DNA of 64,000 nt from Oscillospiraceae bacterium. Its GTDB lineage: Bacteria; Bacillota; Clostridia; Oscillospirales; Acutalibacteraceae. Of this stretch, positions 7,511-15,613 are shown in pieces. Position numbers and translations under genes: made by a program. Location of the stretch: assembly GCA_003526845.1 (NCBI GenBank), contig DPVM01000005.1:1-64000 (forward strand), read 5' to 3'. Numbering within the stretch: the stretch's first letter is position 1; every line of letters starts with the position of its first letter. Below the pieces are notes generated by a model. That model was given only the letters and a program-made list of their open reading frames with translations, had not been told where the DNA came from and ran no database searches.

Positions 7511-8698
7511 ATGGTTAAGATTTTCGGTGCGATTTTCAGATTTGTTACAAATTTTGTCTATTCGTTTTTTAAACTGAAAAAAACAAAAAATCAGGTCGCC
7601 TTCATCTCGCGCCAAAGCGAAACACCGTCGATTGATTTTAAATATCTTATAAACGAGCTTAAAACTCAATATCCGCAGTACGATATTGTTGTGCTTTGCA
7701 AAATGATACCGTCGGGCTTGGGCGGAAAGATAAAATATATCGGCGAAATGTTTCGCCAAATGAACGCGCTTGCGCAGTCAAAGGTTGTCGTGCTTGACGG
7801 CTATTGCATTTTGGCATCGGTGCTTAAGCATAAAAAAGATTTGAAAATCATTCAAATTTGGCACGCACTCGGCGCATTTAAACGCTTCGGCAGGTCAATT
7901 CTTGATAAGGAGGGCGGTAAATCCTCCGCTCTTGCCGACGCAATGCGTATGCACAAAAACTACGATTTAATCGCTGTCAGCGGTGAAAAGTGCGTTCCTG
8001 CATTTTCGGAAGCTTTCGGTCAGCCTGCTGATAAATTCATTCCTATCGGTATCCCGAGAATGGATTGTCTCACCGATGACGAAATGAACAAAAGCATTAA
8101 AAGCAGAGTGCTTGCGGCTTATCCGTCGCTCGGTAACGGCAAGCGCAATATTCTCTATGTCCCGACATTTCGCGACAATGAGGAAGATATTCAAAATCTT
8201 CGCGCTCACACTGAGGAACTTGCATCGAGAGTGAATTATGACGATTTCAACCTTATTGTAAAACACCATGTTGTCGATACAAATAAGGAGGAAATTTATA
8301 CCTCTTCTCACCTCAATGAGCAAAGCGGCGAGCTGTTTACGGGTATGGATTTTATGTCCGTTGCAGACGCTGTTATCACAGACTACAGTTCGGTGATTTA
8401 TGAGGCACTGCTCAAAAATATTCCCGTCTATATTTTTGATTTTGACGGCGACAAATATATTGACGAGCGAGGATTTTATATCGATTTCAAAAACGATATT
8501 CCCGCGATTTTCGGCGAAACGGCGTTTGATATTTGCAAAAGCATAGAAAACGGCGACACTGCCGACGCGGAAAAAATCAACACATTCAAAAACGATTATG
8601 TCAACAAAAGGTTTGACTCGATAACCTCCGTCTACGGCGAAATTATCGACAGCCTTATCAAGGGCACATATGACGGAAAATACAACTACAAGGGCTGA
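7511..8698 (+). CDS. CDP-glycerol glycerophosphotransferase family protein (first of two)
   Basis: The 395-residue protein belongs to the TagB/TagF-type family, which transfers glycerol-phosphate from CDP-glycerol to polymer acceptors at the cytoplasmic membrane face. Diagnostic segments are IIQIWHALGAFKRFG, ILYVPTFRDN, LIVKHH and ITDYSSVIYEALL, followed by DERGFYIDF. An N-terminal hydrophobic, basic segment (FRFVTNFVYSFFKLKK) could help membrane contact. The ribosome site GGGAGGTGAGGG precedes ATG 7511. It is paired head-to-tail with a paralogue 2 bp downstream. Whether it primes, polymerises or decorates the polymer cannot be told from sequence; the acceptor is unknown. Confidence 0.88.
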   Translation: MVKIFGAIFRFVTNFVYSFFKLKKTKNQVAFISRQSETPSIDFKYLINELKTQYPQYDIVVLCKMIPSGLGGKIKYIGEMFRQMNALAQSKVVVLDGYCILASVLKHKKDLKIIQIWHALGAFKRFGRSILDKEGGKSSALADAMRMHKNYDLIAVSGEKCVPAFSEAFGQPADKFIPIGIPRMDCLTDDEMNKSIKSRVLAAYPSLGNGKRNILYVPTFRDNEEDIQNLRAHTEELASRVNYDDFNLIVKHHVVDTNKEEIYTSSHLNEQSGELFTGMDFMSVADAVITDYSSVIYEALLKNIPVYIFDFDGDKYIDERGFYIDFKNDIPAIFGETAFDICKSIENGDTADAEKINTFKNDYVNKRFDSITSVYGEIIDSLIKGTYDGKYNYKG

Positions 8699-8700
8699 TT

Positions 8701-9825
8701 ATGGGCGCATTAAAATCATTTGCTTATCCGATTTTACAGCGTGCGAGATATGCTAAATTAATCTCCGCTTATGAAAAAGCAAAATCTCTGCCTATGCAGG
8801 AAAATAAAATATTTATGCTTTCAACATCAAAGGGCAGACTCGGCGGAAATCTTGCCGCCATTAAGAATTATATCGAAAAAAATTCTATTCCCTTTGAGAT
8901 TGAGGCTGTTACCGACCTCGGCTCGCTTTCGACAGAACAACTCGGCTCGCGCCTTGCGCAAAGCAGGTTCATTTTGGTCGACGATTACGAGCCGTGCGTT
9001 TATCCGCTCAAACTTCGCAATAATCAACAACTTATACAGGTTTGGCACGCAATGGGCGCATTCAAGCGATTCGGCTACGGCAGAGAAACGGCTGAAAAAA
9101 ATTCGCTCACGCATAAAAATTATACGAGAGCGATAGTTTCATCTCCCGAAATTGTCGATATTTACGCGCAGGCGTTCGGCATTTCAAGCGATAAGGTGAT
9201 TCCGGTCGGTACTCCGAGAACGGATGTGTTTTTCGACAGTGATTATGTTTCGTCCGCGAAGGAACGCCTTTACAAAAAACAGCCGCTTTTAAAGGGCAAA
9301 AAAGTTTGCCTCTTCGCGCCGACCTTCAGGGGTCAGAATGTTAATGACGCCGAATATCCTGAGGAGTTTATCAATATCGAAAAATTTGCAAACAGTTTGG
9401 GCGACGATTGGGCTGTTATTTTAAAAATGCACCCGTTTGTCAAAAAACGGCTCGACATTCCGCAGTCCGTTCAAAATCGTGTGTTCGATTTCAGCGACGA
9501 AAGGGAGATAAACGATATTTTGTTTATCACCGATGTGCTTGTCACCGATTATTCGTCGGTTATATTTGAAAATGCCATAGTCGGCAACGCCGCCGTTTTG
9601 TATGCTCCCGATTTGGCGGATTATGACAACGGACGGGGATTTTATTTTGATTATAAAAATTATTCCTGTGGCAAAATTGTCAGGGAGCAGGGCGATCTTG
9701 CGGCTGCCGTGCTTGGTGCAAATACAACAAATGATTATTACAAGGCGTTTAAATTGCGATTCGTTTCAATGTGCGACGGAAATTCGACAAAGCGCTTTGT
9801 TGAAAAAATATTAGAAAAAGAGTGA
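8701..9825 (+). CDS. CDP-glycerol glycerophosphotransferase family protein (second of two)
   Basis: This 374-residue paralogue of the preceding gene carries the same core: LIQVWHAMGAFKRFGYG, PVGTPRTDVFF, CLFAPTFRGQ, ILKMHPFVKK and VTDYSSVIFENAI, then GRGFYFDY. The N-terminal part (about residues 35-110) differs from its neighbour, which suggests another acceptor or step. It starts 2 bp after the previous stop, with AAGGG inside the upstream coding end, so the two are translationally linked. Together they probably build or modify a glycerol-phosphate-containing surface polymer; the role of each is inference. Confidence 0.88.
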   Translation: MGALKSFAYPILQRARYAKLISAYEKAKSLPMQENKIFMLSTSKGRLGGNLAAIKNYIEKNSIPFEIEAVTDLGSLSTEQLGSRLAQSRFILVDDYEPCVYPLKLRNNQQLIQVWHAMGAFKRFGYGRETAEKNSLTHKNYTRAIVSSPEIVDIYAQAFGISSDKVIPVGTPRTDVFFDSDYVSSAKERLYKKQPLLKGKKVCLFAPTFRGQNVNDAEYPEEFINIEKFANSLGDDWAVILKMHPFVKKRLDIPQSVQNRVFDFSDEREINDILFITDVLVTDYSSVIFENAIVGNAAVLYAPDLADYDNGRGFYFDYKNYSCGKIVREQGDLAAAVLGANTTNDYYKAFKLRFVSMCDGNSTKRFVEKILEKE

Positions 9826-9830
9826 TTACA

Positions 9831-11018
9831 ATGAGTTATGAATTATCAAAAAAATTCTCGAGCCTTAAACCCTCGGCTGTAAGAGAAATTTTAAAGGTTA
9901 CAAACGAGCCGGGCATGATTGCTTTTGCAGGCGGTTCACCTGCCGTTGAAGCATTCCCATGCGAAGAGGTTAAAAAACTCTCTGCCGAAATTCTTGAGGA
10001 AAATCCGGTTTCGACGCTTGTTTACGGCGTATCCGAGGGCTACGAACCTCTTCGTCAAACTGTCGCAAAGTGGCTTAAGGAGAGAGAAAATGTCGGCACA
10101 GCCGATGATTCCGTTATCATCACCGCAGGCGGCACCCAAGTTATGGATATTGCAACAAGAATCCTCGCTTCCGAGGGCGACACTGTTATTTGCGAAGAAC
10201 CTTCGTTTATTGGCTCGCTCAACTGTTTCCGTTCTCACGGCTGTAAGCTTGCAGGCGTTCCGATTGACGATGACGGAATGAATATTGAGGCTCTCGAAAG
10301 AGTTATTAAGGAAAATCCAAACGCTAAATTTATTTACACAATCCCCAATTTTCAAAACCCGGGCGGCACGACGCTCAGCCTCGAAAAAAGAAAAGCGATG
10401 TATAAATTAGCGCTTGAAAACAATCTTGCAATCGTTGAGGACAACCCTTACGGAAATCTCCGCGTTGCAGGCGAGGATGTTCCGGCTATCAAGAGCTTTG
10501 ATACAGAGGGCATAGTTATTTATGCCGGTTCATTTTCAAAAATTCTTGCACCCGGCATCCGTGTTGCTTATGCCGTTGTTCCCAAAAAGTGCGCAGGCGC
10601 ATTCACAATCGGCAAACAGGTTTCCGATGTTCATACCGGCGTCCTCAATCAAATGATTGTTTCGCGTTGGTTTGATGAATACGATGTAAATGCTCATATC
10701 GAAAATATCAGAAAAATTTATAAGCATAAGCTCGACCTTATGTGCGACAGCCTCGATAAATATTGCAACGGCTTTATCACATACGTTCGTCCGCAGGGCG
10801 GCTTGTTCATTTGGGCAAAACTTCCCGATGATGTTGATATGCTCGATTATGTCAACAAACTCGTTGAACGCAAGGTTGCCGTTGTTCCCGGCAGTGCGTT
10901 TATGACCGACGATACAAAACCCTGTCATTATATTCGCCTCAATTTTTCAACTCCGAGCGATGAGAATATAGTTCAGGGTGTTAAAATTATGGGCGAGGTT
11001 GCAAAACTTTATAAATAG
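9831..11018 (+). CDS. PLP-dependent aminotransferase, class I/II (2-aminoadipate/LysN-like)
   Basis: The 395-residue protein is a fold-type I aminotransferase of the MocR/LysN-like branch without a DNA-binding domain. It starts with KKFSSLKPSAVREILK and GMIAFAGGSPAVEAFP, carries YTIPNFQNPGGTTLS, and has the PLP lysine in GSFSKILAPGIRVAY. Relatives use 2-aminoadipate, aromatic or branched-chain amino acids; the substrate cannot be fixed here. I prefer ATG 9831, with AAAGAG 8 bp upstream, over a GTG at 9822 that lies within the end of the previous gene. It follows the CDP-glycerol genes by 5 bp and is probably cotranscribed, although a functional link is not obvious. Confidence 0.85.
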   Translation: MSYELSKKFSSLKPSAVREILKVTNEPGMIAFAGGSPAVEAFPCEEVKKLSAEILEENPVSTLVYGVSEGYEPLRQTVAKWLKERENVGTADDSVIITAGGTQVMDIATRILASEGDTVICEEPSFIGSLNCFRSHGCKLAGVPIDDDGMNIEALERVIKENPNAKFIYTIPNFQNPGGTTLSLEKRKAMYKLALENNLAIVEDNPYGNLRVAGEDVPAIKSFDTEGIVIYAGSFSKILAPGIRVAYAVVPKKCAGAFTIGKQVSDVHTGVLNQMIVSRWFDEYDVNAHIENIRKIYKHKLDLMCDSLDKYCNGFITYVRPQGGLFIWAKLPDDVDMLDYVNKLVERKVAVVPGSAFMTDDTKPCHYIRLNFSTPSDENIVQGVKIMGEVAKLYK

Positions 11019-11027
11019 TTTTATTAT

Positions 11028-11060
11028 GGCTGCCGTTTGATTTTTTCAGCGGCAGCCTGT
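11028..11060 (+). terminator. putative terminator after the aminotransferase gene
   Basis: GGCTGCCG pairs with CGGCAGCC around a T-rich loop, but the following sequence (TGTTTC) is a weak T tract. Confidence 0.5.
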
Positions 11061-11096
11061 TTCAATGCTGTATTTTGATTGACACCCTTTTGTAAA

Positions 11097-11125
11097 TTGA
11101 CTTTGTATGTTATATTTGGTATAAT
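11097..11125 (+). promoter_or_regulatory. promoter of the GH20/M28 operon
   Basis: TTGACT (11097-11102), 17 bp, TATAAT (11120-11125), with an upstream TG (TGGTATAAT) as in extended -10 promoters. A second TTGACA at 11079 lies just upstream. Confidence 0.8.
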
Positions 11126-11155
11126 TTCTATTATTATGTATCAATAGGTGATTTA

Positions 11156-12745
11156 ATGTTAAAACTAATACCTGCGCCTAAACACGCAGTTGAAATGGGT
11201 GGATTTTATCGCCTGCCGGACGATGTCAAAATCAAAACCGATTTTGATTTGCCGCTTATCTCAGAAAAAGCGCAAATTGTTGAAACCGATGCCGATATTG
11301 TCATCATCAGCGATGCCGATATTGAAAAAGAGGGCTACACTCTTTCCGTTACGGAAAGTTCGGTCACTGTCAAAGCGTCAACAAAAACAGGCGCTTATTA
11401 TGCGCTTGTTTCAATGTGGAAACTCGGCGAATTGCAACTCGGCAAGCGCGAGATTCCGTGTTGCGAGATTGAGGACGGACCTAAAGTTTCTTGGCGCGGT
11501 CTTGAAATTGACGAATCAAGGCATTTTTTCGGTATGGACGAAATCAAGCGAATGCTTGACATGATGTTCCTTGAAAAGCTCAATGTTTTTCATTGGCATT
11601 TGACAGACGATCAGGGCTGGAGAATTGAAATCAAAAAATATCCGAAGCTTGTTGAAATCGGCTCAACGCGACCTAACTCCCAAATCGGCGGTTGGAGAAG
11701 CGTTAAAATGGACAATGTCCCTGTCAGCGGATATTACACGCAGGAGCAAATCAAAGAGGTTATCGCTTACGCAAAAGAGCGCGGAATTATGATTGTTCCC
11801 GAAATCGACTTCCCGGCGCACTGTGCCGCTGCGATTGCTGCATACAAGGAGATTGCCTGCGTTGTTAAAGATACGGAGGTGCCGTGCTATTTCGGCGGCA
11901 GAATTCCGCAAGGAAAGTTTAATTTCCGCTGGAACAGAACGATTTGTTGTGGCAAAGAAAGCACATTTGAGTTTATTTTTAATGTTCTTGACGAGGTTTG
12001 CGACCTTTTTGATTCGCCGTATATACATATGGGCGGAGATGAGGCTCCTCAGATTGAGTGGAAAAAATGCCCCAAGTGCCAAAAGACAATGGCAGATAAT
12101 TCGCTTAAAAATGAATGGGAACTTCAGGGTTGGTTTGAAAACAGAATTTGCGACTACCTCAAAACGAAAAATAAAAAGCTTATCGCTTGGAACGATGTTC
12201 TTAAGGCGGACAACCTTAATAAAAATGATAAAAATGTTGTTGTTCAGTATTGGACCCCTAAGCGCGACAACAGATGTGTTGATTATGTCAACTCGGGCGG
12301 AGAGGCAATTTTGAGCAACCATCAAGCTTTTTATTTTGATATGACTTATGCGCAGGTTCCTCTCACAAATACATATAACTACACACCGGAAAAATACGGT
12401 ATGAACAGTGAAAATATGAGCAATGTTCTCGGCTACGAGGGCGAAATTTGGACTGAGTGGATTGCCGACAACGCAAAACTCGAGCTTTATGCGTTTCCGA
12501 GAATGCAGGCACTCGGCGAGGTGTCATGGTCATCCAAAGAAAAAATCAATTTTGACGATTTTAAAGCAAGACTCGACGCATATAAGCCTATTCTTAAAAG
12601 TCTCGGCATAGATTATGCTGTTGACAGTGTTTCTCTCCCTCAAAGTAAAAGAGAATGTGCAAAAATCAAGCGCAAGTTCTTTAAGGGCGACCCTTATCTC
12701 GAACTTAAGCTTAACGAAATTTATAAATCTAAAGGAGAAAATTAA
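11156..12745 (+). CDS. GH20 beta-N-acetylhexosaminidase, no signal peptide
   Basis: The 529-residue protein has the two-domain layout of GH20: an N-terminal GH20b-like domain (about 1-110), then the barrel beginning WRGLEIDESRHFF. WHLTDDQGWRIEIKKYP and the catalytic pair D295-E296 in HMGGDEAP are present, as is the late GYEGEIWTEWI with its active-site Trp. These enzymes remove terminal GlcNAc or GalNAc by substrate-assisted catalysis. No signal peptide or lipobox is visible, so it should act in the cytosol on imported oligosaccharides. The start follows AGGTGATTTA. A membrane peptidase gene follows 3 bp downstream in the same operon. Substrates could be mucin or other host glycans, human milk oligosaccharides or peptidoglycan fragments. 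Confidence 0.93.
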   Translation: MLKLIPAPKHAVEMGGFYRLPDDVKIKTDFDLPLISEKAQIVETDADIVIISDADIEKEGYTLSVTESSVTVKASTKTGAYYALVSMWKLGELQLGKREIPCCEIEDGPKVSWRGLEIDESRHFFGMDEIKRMLDMMFLEKLNVFHWHLTDDQGWRIEIKKYPKLVEIGSTRPNSQIGGWRSVKMDNVPVSGYYTQEQIKEVIAYAKERGIMIVPEIDFPAHCAAAIAAYKEIACVVKDTEVPCYFGGRIPQGKFNFRWNRTICCGKESTFEFIFNVLDEVCDLFDSPYIHMGGDEAPQIEWKKCPKCQKTMADNSLKNEWELQGWFENRICDYLKTKNKKLIAWNDVLKADNLNKNDKNVVVQYWTPKRDNRCVDYVNSGGEAILSNHQAFYFDMTYAQVPLTNTYNYTPEKYGMNSENMSNVLGYEGEIWTEWIADNAKLELYAFPRMQALGEVSWSSKEKINFDDFKARLDAYKPILKSLGIDYAVDSVSLPQSKRECAKIKRKFFKGDPYLELKLNEIYKSKGEN

Positions 12746-12748
12746 AAA

Positions 12749-14053
12749 ATGAAGTTTAAAGATTTTCCCGAAGCGGTTATTAATGAAAATGTTGATTATA
12801 CCGTCAGAGAGATAACTAATGTTATCAAACGCTACGGTCCGCGTGAGTCGGGCAACAAAAATTGTTTTGCAACTCAAAAGCATATCAAAAAGGAAATGGA
12901 CACATTCTGCGACGAAACGGGATTTGAAACATATAAAGTTGCTCCCAAGGCATTTTTGCAGTGGACAAAATTTGTCGCAGCAGCAATTTTTCTTTCCGTT
13001 GTTGTTTGTCTTGTGCTTGTTTATACAAATGTATTCAGCGGTGTAGGCGGCAATGATTTCTTTGTTCCGCAATGCATCGTCGGCGGTGTTGTCGCTGTCG
13101 GTCTTTTCATTACGGTTATGGAATTTTTGCTTTACAAGCAGTTTGTGGATGTGTTTTATAAAAAGACAGAGGGTCACAACTTCTATGCAAAGCGCGCTCC
13201 CAAGGGCGAGGTTAAAAGAAGAATCATAATTTCGGGTCACTGCGATGCGGCTTATGAGTGGCGTCACATTTATTATACTAAAAAGCTCCATATGCCTCAT
13301 CTTATGGGCATCCTTATGGGATGGACTATCGGCGGTGCCGTTATTTCCGTCATTGTTGCCGTTATTACAATTATTGCAAACTTTGTGAATATGGGTGCTT
13401 TTGGCGATTTTATGCTTAATTACAGCTATTATTTTCACTGCCTTATGGCGCTCGGAATGGTTCCGCTTTTCCTGTTTGTCGATTTCAAAACGCTGTCACC
13501 CGGCGCAAACGACAACCTCACCGGCACATATGCCGCTGTCTGTGCAATGCGTATGCTTGATATGGCAGGCGTTGAACTCGAAAATACAGAGCTTGTCGCT
13601 ATGATTACCGACGGCGAGGAAGCCGGACTTCGCGGATGTAAGCAGTGGGCAGAGGACCATTATGATGAATATGTCAACGGCGGCGTTGAAACAGCCGTTC
13701 TTTGTGTTGATACACTTACCGATTTGGACTTCCTCAATGTTTACAATCGAGATATGACAGGCACGGTTAAGCACAGTCAAAAATTCAGTCAGCTTGTTAT
13801 GGATTCCGCAAAGGATGCGGGTCATGATGATTTGGAATTTGCAAATGTTTTCTTTGGCGCATCCGATGCGGCTGCATTCTCACAAAAGGGTATTACCGCT
13901 ACATGCCTTGCCGCTATGGACCCGACACCTGCAGATTATTATCACAACAGACGCGACAATTATGATCGCCTTGTTCCCGAAGCTATCAAAATGGGTTATG
14001 AGGTTGTTCTTTCAACTATTCTTAATTTTGACGAAAACGGACTTGAAAAATAA
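12749..14053 (+). CDS. M28-family membrane metallopeptidase with TM helices inside the catalytic domain
   Basis: The 434-residue protein carries the M28 di-zinc motifs: H164 and D166 in SGHCDA, D255 in GANDNLTG, E290-E291 in DGEEAGLRG, D321 in CVDTLTD and H399 in YYHNRRDN. Four hydrophobic helices are visible, at about 71-93, 104-126, 186-212 and 228-248. The last two fall between the first metal motif and GANDN, where soluble M28 enzymes have only a short loop. The active site would therefore sit around a membrane hairpin, on the side carrying both ends. M28 enzymes are aminopeptidases or carboxypeptidases; the substrate is unknown. GGAGAAAATT precedes ATG, and a bidirectional terminator follows. 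Confidence 0.85.
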   Translation: MKFKDFPEAVINENVDYTVREITNVIKRYGPRESGNKNCFATQKHIKKEMDTFCDETGFETYKVAPKAFLQWTKFVAAAIFLSVVVCLVLVYTNVFSGVGGNDFFVPQCIVGGVVAVGLFITVMEFLLYKQFVDVFYKKTEGHNFYAKRAPKGEVKRRIIISGHCDAAYEWRHIYYTKKLHMPHLMGILMGWTIGGAVISVIVAVITIIANFVNMGAFGDFMLNYSYYFHCLMALGMVPLFLFVDFKTLSPGANDNLTGTYAAVCAMRMLDMAGVELENTELVAMITDGEEAGLRGCKQWAEDHYDEYVNGGVETAVLCVDTLTDLDFLNVYNRDMTGTVKHSQKFSQLVMDSAKDAGHDDLEFANVFFGASDAAAFSQKGITATCLAAMDPTPADYYHNRRDNYDRLVPEAIKMGYEVVLSTILNFDENGLEK

Positions 14054-14067
14054 TTTGATATAAATAA

Positions 14068-14106
14068 AAAGGACTTGTTCAACGCTTTTTGTGAACAAGT
14101 CCTTTA
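14068..14106. terminator. bidirectional terminator between convergent genes
   Basis: AAAGGACTTGTTCA pairs with TGAACAAGTCCTTT. The plus strand has ATTGTTT after the stem and the minus strand has TTTTATTTA, so it can serve both the M28 gene and the PHP gene. Confidence 0.8.
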
Positions 14107-14117
14107 TTGTTTCATTA

Positions 14118-15068
14118 TCAGTCTGTGTAAACCGGCGATGTGATTGCAAGCGGCTTTGCAACTCCGTTTACGGTGCCCCAAAGTTCCGCCCTGTACCAAT
14201 GATTTCGCTTTAAATCAATTCGCACATGGCGTTCTGTCAGCGCACTTTCCATTACGCATTGACCGCCGTTTGTTATCACCTTGATTGTCTTATATTCAAT
14301 TTCTTCGTCGCCTTTGTTTTTCTCACGCGAGTGAAGGTCGATGAAAAAGCTGAAAATGCCCATACCCTTGCGCATAGTTTCGCCGAGGTTGTATGTTTTG
14401 CCCTTTTGGTGAACTCTGAAAAAGAATTTCGCGCCGGTCGAAACAACCGTTTTGCCCATTCTTATTGCGCGTATTGCATTTTTTTGGTTAATATCGCCGT
14501 CTATATCAAGATATGTGCAACCGTAGTGTCCGCCGTTTTCGTTTCTGTGCCAATCCCTGCCGTATGTTGCGGCAATATGGTACCCCTCGTCAAGCAGATT
14601 TGTCCACAATTTCAGCGCATTATCATTTTCGTAGTTGTCGAATGAAAAACTTCTGTGCCAAATTTCCATATAGTCAACATTGCGCCAATTTTTTATGTTA
14701 AATTCCCATCTGCCTCCGGTGCACATCGGCGAGCCTAATTGGTACGGGTGTGCAATTCCGACTATTGAGCCTTTTTCCTTAACTTCTTCTATCTTTTTGT
14801 CAATGTTGTCCGGCACTGCGTCGCGCCAGTCAACAAATCCGTTTACGCCGAGCACAAGCATATGACCGAAATATGTTGTCCACTCAATTCCTTTTATCGA
14901 CGGAATAATGCTGTCGTTAAGTTCATCACAACCGCTGGTCGTGTTGTGGTCTGTCAGCGCAATAAGCGCCAAATGGTCGTTTACTGCCGAGTCCTCAAGT
15001 TGCCTTACGGTGAAATCGCCGTCGCTGTGAACGGTGTGGCAGTGCAGTTCACATGGGAGATAACTCAT
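14118..15068 (-). CDS. PHP-domain metallophosphoesterase (CehA/McbA-like)
   Basis: The 316-residue protein begins ELHCHTVHSDGDFTVRQL and has IALTDHNTTSGCDEL, EWTTYFGHMLVLG, GIAHPYQLGSP and ATYGRDWHRNE, the metal-binding segments of the PHP fold (HxH, D/H, E, H, DWH). Proteins of this CehA/McbA-like group are predicted phosphoesterases or hydrolases of unknown substrate. The C-terminal third (from about residue 215) is beta-rich and may be an all-beta accessory domain. It overlaps the upstream minus-strand gene by 4 bp (ATGA), so the two products are translationally coupled. No signal peptide is seen. Confidence 0.85.
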   Translation of the reverse strand: MSYLPCELHCHTVHSDGDFTVRQLEDSAVNDHLALIALTDHNTTSGCDELNDSIIPSIKGIEWTTYFGHMLVLGVNGFVDWRDAVPDNIDKKIEEVKEKGSIVGIAHPYQLGSPMCTGGRWEFNIKNWRNVDYMEIWHRSFSFDNYENDNALKLWTNLLDEGYHIAATYGRDWHRNENGGHYGCTYLDIDGDINQKNAIRAIRMGKTVVSTGAKFFFRVHQKGKTYNLGETMRKGMGIFSFFIDLHSREKNKGDEEIEYKTIKVITNGGQCVMESALTERHVRIDLKRNHWYRAELWGTVNGVAKPLAITSPVYTD

Positions 15069-15508
15069 TGTTTCTCCTCCTTTGCATCAATTTCTATTTC
15101 ATAATCAATGTCGCATCCCGCATAGTGAATGTTTAAAACAACATCCCATTCACCCGGTGTGATTTCGCGGTTGAAAATGCCGGGTGTGCTGTTTTGCGGC
15201 GCGATTGTTATAATTTGTTCGTTCGGCTGGCGATGGCATGCTCCGCGATAATTGCCGCATTCGTCAAACGAAAGCGTAACAAGGTTTTTGACAGGGAAGA
15301 ATGCCTCGCTGTTGAGCGATTCAACCTTGTATTTTTTCATCGCGTTTGTCACCGCAAGCGTTGCAAGAGATTTGTCCTCCACGATTTTCGGAGAATAAGA
15401 ATATTTTACTGTCAGCGATTTTACTCCCGCACCGACGGTGAATGTGTGCTTTATGTTGGTTTTGTCATCCTCGGGTGTGATTTTGCCATTTGTCGAAAAA
15501 ACAATCAT
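15065..15508 (-). CDS. small beta-rich protein coupled to the PHP phosphoesterase
   Basis: I do not recognise a named family. The 147-residue protein lacks a signal or membrane segment and is predicted from its pattern to be mostly beta strands (HTFTVGAGVKSLTVKYSY, GEWDVVLNIHYAG, YEIEIDAKEE). It resembles the N-terminal beta-sandwich found fused to some CehA/McbA-type PHP proteins, which would make this a split version of that architecture. The ATGA overlap with the PHP gene supports a joint function. AAGGATTAGGT precedes the ATG, and a minus-strand TGATATAAT lies about 30 bp further upstream. Confidence 0.65.
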   Translation of the reverse strand: MIVFSTNGKITPEDDKTNIKHTFTVGAGVKSLTVKYSYSPKIVEDKSLATLAVTNAMKKYKVESLNSEAFFPVKNLVTLSFDECGNYRGACHRQPNEQIITIAPQNSTPGIFNREITPGEWDVVLNIHYAGCDIDYEIEIDAKEEKQ

Positions 15509-15539
15509 TACCTAATCCTTCTTAAATATATAATATACA

Positions 15540-15548
15540 ATTATATCA
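15540..15548 (-). promoter_or_regulatory. extended -10 promoter of the PHP operon
   Basis: The minus strand reads TGATATAAT, an extended -10 element; the -35 region (TAGAAT at 17 bp) is poor. It lies 31 bp before the ATG at 15508. Confidence 0.5.
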
Positions 15549-15568
15549 TCAACATTGCATTAATTCTA

Positions 15569-15597
15569 TTGATTAAGTTAAACAAAAATGGTATAAT
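15569..15597 (+). promoter_or_regulatory. promoter of the PI-PLC-like gene
   Basis: TTGATT, 17 bp, TATAAT with an upstream TGG (extended -10). The -10 ends only 16 bp before the ATG, so the transcript leader should be about 10 nt and start near GGTGATTA, the ribosome site. Confidence 0.75.
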
Positions 15598-15613
15598 TTT
15601 TTTGGTGATTATA

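Noticed and set aside
11663..12325. 220-codon minus-strand frame
   Set aside because: It is antisense to the GH20 barrel, whose catalytic motifs are intact on the plus strand.
12530..13438. 302-codon open frame on the minus strand
   Set aside because: It runs antisense to the GH20 and M28 genes, is Cys/Asn/His-rich, lacks a ribosome site and has no family resemblance; it is a shadow of the real genes.
15194..15613. Long N-terminal extension of the PI-PLC-like protein
   Set aside because: The extra 140 codons overlap the antisense beta-rich gene and the promoter; a good ribosome site and homology both begin at 15614.
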